Of a stretch of 37,097 nt of DNA, positions 31,695 through 37,097 are shown in pieces (the stretch's first letter is position 1; the number at the start of each line of letters is the position of its first letter). The translations under genes and the position numbers were made by a program. Origin of the DNA: Mycobacteriaceae bacterium (lineage in GTDB: Bacteria; Actinomycetota; Actinomycetes; Mycobacteriales; Mycobacteriaceae); contig JAPOKC010000027.1 of NCBI GenBank assembly GCA_029977845.1, positions 1 to 37,097 on the forward strand. Reading direction: 5' to 3'. Below the pieces are notes generated by a model that ran no database searches, was not told the origin of the DNA, and saw only the letters and a program-made list of their open reading frames with translations.

Positions 31695-32531
31695 CTACGG
31701 ATCGGCGAGCTCTTCGCACGGAGCCCAGGCGCCGCCGGGGTAGGTGTCCTCCATGCGGACCATGACCGCGTTTATGGCCCGCGGCGAGATGTAGACGCCG
31801 TCGCCCCTGTCGAAGGGTTGGTCAAAAGCGTTGAGCGCCAATACCATTGCGTTGCTGACCACAACGACGGCACCAAGCGCGGTGACGGCAAGGGTCCGGC
31901 TCGGATGGGGGCGCAGCAGAGCGGTGAGGATGGCCGTCAGCACGAATATGCTGAGGAAGACGAGGATCCACAGGGATACCGGCAGGTCGGCATCGGCCGC
32001 CAGTAGTCGCTGCTGTCCGCTCTTGTTCGCATTGATCAGTTCCGACTGCAGGATGCTCAGGCTGTTCTCCTGCGCCTTCGTCTTCGGCTCCACCCTGTCG
32101 GCATCCACGGAGGCGCGCAGTCGCCACGCATGGGTGTTGTCCGATCCGCTGAGGTCGGCGTTCTCCGCGGCGGTCCATGAGTTGGTCGCAACGGACCGCA
32201 TCAGACAGGCGAGGTCACGCTGCATCGTGGCCTGATCCGCCGGAGCGAGTCCGTCGGTGCTGTCGAACGCTGCGGAGAGGGCGAGGGCCTCATCGACCAC
32301 GATCCCCTTGGTGGCGTTGTAGTGATCCAGCGAGGCGAGCATCAGCACCGACAGCAGGAATGCTGCTGCGCCGCCGATGAATCCGACCGAACCCGACATA
32401 CCGTCGCTGCCGGATGAATCGCCCGCACGGGCCCGTCGAGAGTGCATCCGATAGATCAACAGCCCTGCCCCGATGCCGGCTGCGAAGACCACGGCCAGGT
32501 AGGCCAGAACCGTCATCGACGTCATATGCAT
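31695..32531 (-). CDS. DUF4239 membrane protein
   Basis: Protein of 278 residues. Two helices at the N-terminus (near 7-27 and 48-68) and two near the C-terminus (about 185-206 and 214-236) surround a soluble segment of about 110 residues. The segment has the DUF4239 pattern (ATKGIVVDEALALSAAFD, later QSELINANKSGQQRLLAADADLPVSLWI). The function is unknown. It starts 6 bp after the end of coaA on the same strand, so it is probably cotranscribed with coaA. ATG at 32531 or a few codons later (MTSMT, MTVLAY) are equally possible; no ribosome site decides. In M. tuberculosis this region holds PE_PGRS and celA2 remnants (from memory). Confidence 0.8.
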   Translation of the reverse strand: MHMTSMTVLAYLAVVFAAGIGAGLLIYRMHSRRARAGDSSGSDGMSGSVGFIGGAAAFLLSVLMLASLDHYNATKGIVVDEALALSAAFDSTDGLAPADQATMQRDLACLMRSVATNSWTAAENADLSGSDNTHAWRLRASVDADRVEPKTKAQENSLSILQSELINANKSGQQRLLAADADLPVSLWILVFLSIFVLTAILTALLRPHPSRTLAVTALGAVVVVSNAMVLALNAFDQPFDRGDGVYISPRAINAVMVRMEDTYPGGAWAPCEELADP

Positions 32532-32537
32532 GGGCAG

Positions 32538-33476
32538 TCAGAGCTTGCGGAGTCGTAGCCGGTTGATCGAGTGATCGGCGTCCTTGCGCAGCACCAGGGT
32601 GGCCCGTGGCCGGGTCGGCAGGATGTTCTCGATCAGGTTGGGCCGGTTCACCGAATGCCAGATGTCGCGGGCCGCGCTGACGGCCTGGGCGTCGCTGAGT
32701 GCCGAGTAGTGGTGGAAGTGCGAGGCAGGGTCGGCGAACGCCCCGGCGCGCAGGGCCAGGAACCGCTCGACGTACCAGTGTTCGATGTCCTCGATTCGGG
32801 CGTCGACATAGACCGAGAAGTCGAACAGATCGGAGACCATCAGGGTGGGGCCGGTCTGCAGAACGTTGAGCCCTTCCAAGATCATGATGTCGGGATGGGC
32901 GACGACCTGTTTGTCCCCGGGGACGATGTCGTAGATCAGGTGTGAGTACACCGGGGCGCAGGCCATGTCCGCCCCCGACTTGACCGTCGTCACGAAGCGC
33001 ATCAGGGCGCGTCTGTCGTAACTCTCCGGAAAGCCCTTGCGGTGCATGAGGTTTCGCCGCGACAGCTCGGCGTTCGAGTACAGGAAGCCGTCGGTGGTGA
33101 CCAGGTCGACCCGCGAATGGTCCTCCCAGCGCGAGAGCAGGGCCTGCAGCACGCGGGCGGTCGTCGACTTGCCGACGGCCACACTGCCGGCGACGCCGAT
33201 GACGAACGGCACCGGCCGGTCCTGGTGCTGATCCGATTCGCCGAGGAACTCGGCGGTCGCGGCGAACAGGCGCTGGCGCGCGGCGACCTGGAGGTGGATC
33301 AGACGGGCCAGGGGCAGGTAGACCTCCTCTACCTCGAGGATGTCGATCTGCTCACCCAGGCCGCGCAGGCCGAGCAGCTCCTCCTCGGTCAGCTTCAGCG
33401 GGGTCGACATACGCAGCCCACGCCACTCACGCCGGTCGAACTCGACGTAAGGGCTCGGTTCGCTCAGCCGCGCCAT
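32538..33476 (-). CDS. coaA: Type I pantothenate kinase CoaA
   Basis: Prokaryotic type I pantothenate kinase of 312 residues, the committed step of CoA synthesis. The P-loop [12 protein letters not shown] (94-105, Lys103), the TTDGFLYSN and [11 protein letters not shown] blocks, and the Arg/Tyr-rich HLIYDIV region that binds pantothenate are all present. The length equals that of M. tuberculosis CoaA (Rv1092c). The ATG at 33476 is 30 bp from the divergent DUF885 start. Its own -10 is less clear than its neighbour's: CACACT lies 6 bp upstream. CoaA is feedback inhibited by CoA in homologues. DUF4239 follows downstream. Confidence 0.96.
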   Translation of the reverse strand: MARLSEPSPYVEFDRREWRGLRMSTPLKLTEEELLGLRGLGEQIDILEVEEVYLPLARLIHLQVAARQRLFAATAEFLGESDQHQDRPVPFVIGVAGSVAVGKSTTARVLQALLSRWEDHSRVDLVTTDGFLYSNAELSRRNLMHRKGFPESYDRRALMRFVTTVKSGADMACAPVYSHLIYDIVPGDKQVVAHPDIMILEGLNVLQTGPTLMVSDLFDFSVYVDARIEDIEHWYVERFLALRAGAFADPASHFHHYSALSDAQAVSAARDIWHSVNRPNLIENILPTRPRATLVLRKDADHSINRLRLRKL

Positions 33477-33493
33477 GGTGCCAGTGTGACAGT

Positions 33494-33499
33494 TAGCGT
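33494..33499 (+). promoter_or_regulatory. -10 element TAGCGT, leaderless DUF885 start
   Basis: TAGCGT ends 7 bp before ATG 33507, with no ribosome site. It decides the start among ATG 33507 and in-frame GTGs upstream. A TAACTG on the opposite strand shares its TA (33494-33495) and might serve coaA with a 6-nt leader. Confidence 0.55.
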
Positions 33500-33506
33500 G
33501 GGGGTC

Positions 33507-34712
33507 ATGGACGCCGACCGCCTAATTCGCGAGTACCTCATGCTCGGTCTGCGCTTCGACCGCATCGAGGAGGGTTACGTTGACTCCTTCACCGGCGATC
33601 CCGACCTGCGTAGGACCGTCGCCGCCGAGACCACCCCGGATCCGGCCGTTCTGGCTGCGGATGCCCGGCGCCTGCTCGGGGCGATCGGCGATTCCGGGCT
33701 GCCCCGGCAGCGTGCCGACTTCATCGCCGCCCACCTTCGCGCCCTGGACTGCGCCGCTCGCAAGTTCGCCGGCGAGGACATCGGCTTCGTCGATGAGGTG
33801 CGGTCCTACTTCGACGTCGACATCAGCCGCGGCGATGAGGACCGGTATCGCGCCGCCCACGAGCAGATCGACGCAGTCCTCGGGGGTTCCGGGCCGCTCG
33901 CCGAGCGGATGGAGGCCGATCGCCGGACCGACGAGATCGCGCCGCAGCGCATCGAGGAGGTCATCGGTGCGTTCTCCAGTGCGCTGCGCGACATCGTCCG
34001 GGCGGCCTACCCGCTGCCCGAGTCGGAGACCGTCGTCTACGAGGTCGTGAGCGACAAGCCGTGGTCGGGCTTCAACTATTACGAGGGCAACTACCGCTCG
34101 CGGGTGGCGGTGAACACCGACCTCAGACAGCAGATGGCCAATCTGCCGTCGCTGATCGCCCATGAGGCCTATCCGGGTCACCACACCGAACACTGCCGCA
34201 AGGAGGCCGGCCTGGTCGCCGGCCTCGGCCACGGCGAGCAGACGATCTTTCTGGTCAACACCCCGCAGTGCCTGATGGCCGAGGGGCTGGCCGACCTGGC
34301 GCTGTACGCCGCGGTGGGGCCGGGCTGGGGACGCTGGGCGCAGGAGATCTACGCCGATCTGGGACTGCGTTTCGAGGGCGAGCGGGCCGAGGCGCTGGCC
34401 ACCGCCCGGGCGGATCTGGCCGGTGTGCGCCAGGACGCCGCGCTGATGCTGCACGACGAGGGCCGCGATGCCGACGAGGTCGCCGCGTTCCTGCGGCGCT
34501 GGCTGCTGGTCGACGACGCCCGGGCCAGGCAGATGTTGAGGTTCCTGTCCTCTCCGCTGTGGCGGGCCTACACGTCGACCTATGTCGAGGGTTACCGGCT
34601 GCTGCGGGGTTGGCTGGACGACCGTCCGGACGGGGAGGGGATGACCGAGCGGTTCGGACGGCTGCTGGACGAACCGCTCATCCCGTCCTCGCTGCGCGCC
34701 GAAGGGACCTGA
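33507..34712 (+). CDS. DUF885 family metallopeptidase-like protein
   Basis: Protein of 401 residues of the DUF885 family, predicted helical zinc peptidases. The family metal motif [17 protein letters not shown] is present at roughly residues 221-237, with a downstream [11 protein letters not shown] segment that contains the third ligand (Glu). There is no signal peptide, so it is likely cytoplasmic. The start at 33507 is fixed by the leaderless -10 hexamer; the open frame from 33042 is antisense to coaA. It sits between coaA and glyA, each with its own promoter. In M. tuberculosis I recall coaA and glyA1 as adjacent, so this is likely an extra gene. Substrate unknown. Confidence 0.87.
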   Translation: MDADRLIREYLMLGLRFDRIEEGYVDSFTGDPDLRRTVAAETTPDPAVLAADARRLLGAIGDSGLPRQRADFIAAHLRALDCAARKFAGEDIGFVDEVRSYFDVDISRGDEDRYRAAHEQIDAVLGGSGPLAERMEADRRTDEIAPQRIEEVIGAFSSALRDIVRAAYPLPESETVVYEVVSDKPWSGFNYYEGNYRSRVAVNTDLRQQMANLPSLIAHEAYPGHHTEHCRKEAGLVAGLGHGEQTIFLVNTPQCLMAEGLADLALYAAVGPGWGRWAQEIYADLGLRFEGERAEALATARADLAGVRQDAALMLHDEGRDADEVAAFLRRWLLVDDARARQMLRFLSSPLWRAYTSTYVEGYRLLRGWLDDRPDGEGMTERFGRLLDEPLIPSSLRAEGT

Positions 34713-34803
34713 CAGCTCCGGATACCGCTGTGGCTGTTGATAATCCTGAGGTTCAACGCGCCGTATCGCAATCCCGATCAATGCCTGTCCCTAGCGCGCC
34801 GAC

Positions 34804-34809
34804 TAGGCT
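34804..34809 (+). promoter_or_regulatory. -10 element TAGGCT, leaderless glyA start
   Basis: TAGGCT ends 6 bp before ATG 34816. No ribosome site exists, so glyA is probably leaderless; this also leaves no room for a riboswitch. Confidence 0.55.
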
Positions 34810-34815
34810 CTGACC

Positions 34816-36258
34816 ATGACCACCGAGGCTCTTCCGACGTCCTACGCAGCCACCGCCAGCGAGGCCTACCAGGCGGCGCTCAATGTCATCGAGTCCGTCG
34901 AACCGCGCATCGCCGCGGCCACCCGCAAGGAACTGGAAGACCAACGCGGTTCGCTCAAGCTGATCGCCAGCGAGAACTACGCCTCCCCGGCCGTGCTGCT
35001 GACGATGGGGACCTGGCTGTCGGACAAGTACGCCGAGGGCACCGTCGGGCACCGCTTCTACGCCGGCTGCCAGAACGTCGACGACATCGAGTCGATCGCC
35101 GCCGAACACGCCCGCGAATTGTTCGGCGCCCCCTACGCCTACGTGCAGCCGCATTCCGGGATCGACGCGAACCTGGTGGCGTTCTGGGCGATCCTGGCCA
35201 CCCGGGTGGAGGCCCCCGCCCTCGGCGACGCGGGCGTCAAGAACGTCAACGACCTCTCCGAGGCCGAGTGGGAACGCCTGCGCGCCAAGCTGGGCAGCCA
35301 GCGCCTGATGGGAATGTCGCTGGATGCCGGCGGCCACCTCACCCACGGCTTCCGGCCGAACATCTCCGGAAAGATGTTCCACCAGCGCAGCTATGGGACC
35401 GATCCGAAGACCGGCCTGCTCGACTACGACGCGGTGGCCGCCGCGGCCCGCGAGTTCAAGCCGCTGGTCCTGGTCGCCGGTTACTCCGCCTACCCGCGCC
35501 GGGTGAACTTCGCCAGGATGCGCGAGATCGCCGACGAGGTCGGCGCCACCTTCATGGTGGATATGGCGCACTTCGCCGGTCTGGTGGCCGGCAAGGTGTT
35601 CACCGGTGACGAGGATCCGGTGCCGCACGCCCACGTCGTCACCACGACGACGCACAAGTCGCTGCGCGGTCCGCGCGGTGGTCTGGTGCTGGCCACCAAG
35701 GAGTACTCCGACGCCGTCGACAAGGGCTGTCCGATGGTGCTCGGCGGCCCGATGTCGCACGTGATGGCGGCCAAGGGCGTCGCCTTCGCCGAGGCCCGCC
35801 AGCCGTCGTTCCAGGCCTACGCCCAACGGGTCGCCGACAACGCCCAGGCCTTCGCCGAGGGCCTGATGCGCCGCGGCGCCACCCTGGTCACCGGCGGCAC
35901 CGACAACCACATCGTGCTGCTCGACGTGCAGTCCTTCGGGCTGACCGGCCGGCAGGCCGAGGCGGCCCTGCTCGACGCCGGCATCGTCACCAACCGCAAC
36001 TCGATCCCGTCGGACCCCAACGGCGCCTGGTACACCAGCGGCATCCGGTTCGGCACCCCGGCGCTGACCACCCGCGGTTTCGGCGCCGGCGAGTTCGACC
36101 GGGTCGCCGATCTGGTGGTGCACGTGCTGTCGAACACCAGCGCCGACGGCACGTCGAAGGCCAAGTACACGGTTGCCGACAACACCTGCGATTTCGCCCG
36201 GGCCGCCTCCGCGGAACTGCTGGACGCCAACCCGCTGTACCCGGGGTTGACGCTCTGA
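34816..36258 (+). CDS. glyA: Serine hydroxymethyltransferase, long form
   Basis: PLP enzyme of 480 residues that interconverts serine and glycine with tetrahydrofolate. Core blocks are intact: [19 protein letters not shown]-like [47 protein letters not shown], and PLP-binding Lys281 in [14 protein letters not shown]. It is about 55 residues longer than the usual bacterial enzyme (M. tuberculosis GlyA1, 426, from memory). A charged segment at about 131-162 is inserted before the GGHLTHG strand, the QQGGP loop is replaced by PMVLGGPM, and the C-terminus is distinct. It thus belongs to a divergent long-form SHMT group. A hairpin terminator follows. Confidence 0.93.
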   Translation: MTTEALPTSYAATASEAYQAALNVIESVEPRIAAATRKELEDQRGSLKLIASENYASPAVLLTMGTWLSDKYAEGTVGHRFYAGCQNVDDIESIAAEHARELFGAPYAYVQPHSGIDANLVAFWAILATRVEAPALGDAGVKNVNDLSEAEWERLRAKLGSQRLMGMSLDAGGHLTHGFRPNISGKMFHQRSYGTDPKTGLLDYDAVAAAAREFKPLVLVAGYSAYPRRVNFARMREIADEVGATFMVDMAHFAGLVAGKVFTGDEDPVPHAHVVTTTTHKSLRGPRGGLVLATKEYSDAVDKGCPMVLGGPMSHVMAAKGVAFAEARQPSFQAYAQRVADNAQAFAEGLMRRGATLVTGGTDNHIVLLDVQSFGLTGRQAEAALLDAGIVTNRNSIPSDPNGAWYTSGIRFGTPALTTRGFGAGEFDRVADLVVHVLSNTSADGTSKAKYTVADNTCDFARAASAELLDANPLYPGLTL

Positions 36259-36267
36259 CCGGTGAAA

Positions 36268-36288
36268 CGCCGGGGACCGGCGAGTTTT
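36268..36288 (+). terminator. Intrinsic terminator after glyA
   Basis: CGCCGG (36268-36273) pairs with CCGGCG (36277-36282) around a 3-nt loop, followed by AGTTTT. It lies 9 bp after the glyA stop. Confidence 0.7.
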
Positions 36289-36309
36289 CAAACAACCGTT
36301 AATGTAAGT

Positions 36310-36315
36310 TACAGT
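36310..36315 (+). promoter_or_regulatory. -10 element TACAGT, leaderless desA2 start
   Basis: TACAGT ends 6 bp before ATG 36322. A TTCAAA at 36287-36292, 17 bp upstream, may serve as -35 and overlaps the terminator tail. Confidence 0.6.
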
Positions 36316-36321
36316 TACCCC

Positions 36322-37097
36322 ATGGCACAGCTACCTGTCGCGAATGCGCTGACCCTTGAACTCGAGGCGGTCGTCGCCGACAACCTGCAGCGATTCCTCG
36401 ACACCTCCGACTCCTGGTACGCCCACGATTACGTCCCGTTCGACGAGGGCCGTGACTTCGCGTTCCTCGGCGGTGACGACTGGGATCCGTCCCAGGTAAG
36501 CCTGCCCAAGGTGGTGACCGACGCCCTCGAGGTGCTGCTGATCACCAAGGACAATCTGGCCGGTTACCACCGCGAACTCGTCGAGCACTTCATCCTCGAG
36601 GACAAGTGGGGCCGCTGGATCGGCCGCTGGACCGCGGAGGAGAACCTGCACGCCATCGCGATCCGCCAGTACCTGATGGCCACCCGCAACATCGACCCGA
36701 ACGCCGACGAGGAGGTCCGCGTGGCCCACGTCATGCGGGGTTACCGGGCGTCCAAGTACACCCAGATCGAGACGCTGGTGTTCATGGCGCTCTGGGAGCG
36801 GGCGCACGTGGTCTACGTCGGCAATCTCGAGGCCGAGATCACCGAGCCCGCGCTGGAGAAGCTGGTCGGCAAGATCCTGGGTGACGAGAAGCGCCACCAC
36901 GAGTTCTTCAGCAATCTGGTGGTGCACCTGCTGGAGCACCACCGTGACTCCACCATCAACGCCATCGCGCGGCGGGCCAATGCTCTGCCGGTCATCGGCG
37001 GCGACATCCTCGAGTACCGGGACAACAAGGTTCGCACCGTCGCCGAGGCCGGCATCTTCGATCAGGCCGCCGCTGACAAGGTAGTTTCCGACAGCAT
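36322..37097 (+). CDS. desA2: Acyl-ACP desaturase DesA2, 3' end cut by window edge
   Basis: Soluble di-iron acyl-ACP desaturase, 258 codons visible. The two EXXH-type motifs are EENLH (106-110) and DEKRHH (188-193). The ALWERAHVVYVGNL segment supplies further ligands (Glu159). The sequence and position (after glyA) match M. tuberculosis DesA2 (Rv1094, 275 residues from memory), so about 17 codons are missing. DesA2 is essential in M. tuberculosis and probably introduces the double bond on long acyl chains for mycolic acids. The gene has its own promoter, separated from glyA by a terminator. Confidence 0.95.
   Translation, partial: MAQLPVANALTLELEAVVADNLQRFLDTSDSWYAHDYVPFDEGRDFAFLGGDDWDPSQVSLPKVVTDALEVLLITKDNLAGYHRELVEHFILEDKWGRWIGRWTAEENLHAIAIRQYLMATRNIDPNADEEVRVAHVMRGYRASKYTQIETLVFMALWERAHVVYVGNLEAEITEPALEKLVGKILGDEKRHHEFFSNLVVHLLEHHRDSTINAIARRANALPVIGGDILEYRDNKVRTVAEAGIFDQAAADKVVSDS

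Noticed and set aside
34713..34815. Glycine or THF riboswitch before glyA
   Set aside because: The TAGGCT -10 lies 6 bp before the ATG, leaving no leader; no aptamer-like pairing was seen in the 103-bp gap.
34753..36291. 512-codon minus-strand open frame opposite glyA
   Set aside because: It is antisense to an SHMT with all family motifs; the translation has no recognisable domain and no start signals.
1..37097. Prophage, insertion sequence, tRNA or rRNA genes
   Set aside because: No transposase, integrase, phage structural gene, cloverleaf or rRNA sequence was seen; nearly all DNA is covered by ordinary chromosomal genes.

Overview
The window is a high-GC actinobacterial chromosome segment, most likely from a non-tuberculous mycobacterium (Mycolicibacterium-like). 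The evidence is gene content and order. A mycothiol S-conjugate amidase (Mca), an LpqV-type lipoprotein, the proline-rich antigen Pra, FadD/FadA/Ech enzymes, a short Z-prenyl synthase, CoaA, a serine hydroxymethyltransferase and DesA2 appear in nearly the order I remember for M. tuberculosis Rv1058-Rv1094. The PE_PGRS genes and celA2 remnants that I recall from that M. tuberculosis stretch are absent. Locus comparisons are from memory; no search was run.

Layout. 1-5265: an accessory-looking left end with a receptor Ser/Thr kinase (cut by the window edge), a GH29 alpha-L-fucosidase, a DUF3060 membrane protein, an MpaB-type DUF2236 oxygenase and a 367-bp regulatory gap. 5266-10109: a beta-propeller protein, a small secreted protein, a FadD acyl-CoA ligase, an Ltp1-like thiolase and an SRPBCC protein. 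10106-15029: a compact minus-strand run echA9 > echA8 > membrane alpha/beta hydrolase > lpqV > patatin. 15171-17060: a Bax-inhibitor-1 protein behind a good ECF-type promoter, then a DUF559 endonuclease-like gene bracketed by two related hairpins. 17061-20372: fadA3, an SGNH esterase and lipU. 20407-24689: cbs, two proline-rich membrane proteins and metB (transsulfuration). 24681-29681: GPP34, greA, DUF4307, and the mca - small membrane protein - DUF255 thioredoxin-like cluster. 29691-37097: a ketosteroid-isomerase-like protein, TrhA/hemolysin III, Z-FPP synthase, DUF4239, coaA, a DUF885 metallopeptidase, an unusually long SHMT and desA2 (cut at the right edge).

How the genes work together. 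Lipid and acyl-CoA metabolism dominates: FadD, thiolases, enoyl-CoA hydratases, lipases, patatin and DesA2. A second theme is sulfur and thiol chemistry: Cbs and MetB for cysteine/methionine exchange, and Mca for mycothiol-dependent detoxification. CoaA and the prenyl synthase feed CoA and the decaprenyl-phosphate lipid carrier.

Transcription signals are unusually readable. Nine genes have a TANNNT hexamer 6-8 bp directly before the start codon, the signature of leaderless mycobacterial mRNAs. At two divergent gene pairs the opposing -10 hexamers share the same TA dinucleotide. The best candidates for something new are the hairpin-bracketed DUF559 unit, these minimal bidirectional promoters, a tandem GTGAAG/CTTCAC palindrome array and the long SHMT.
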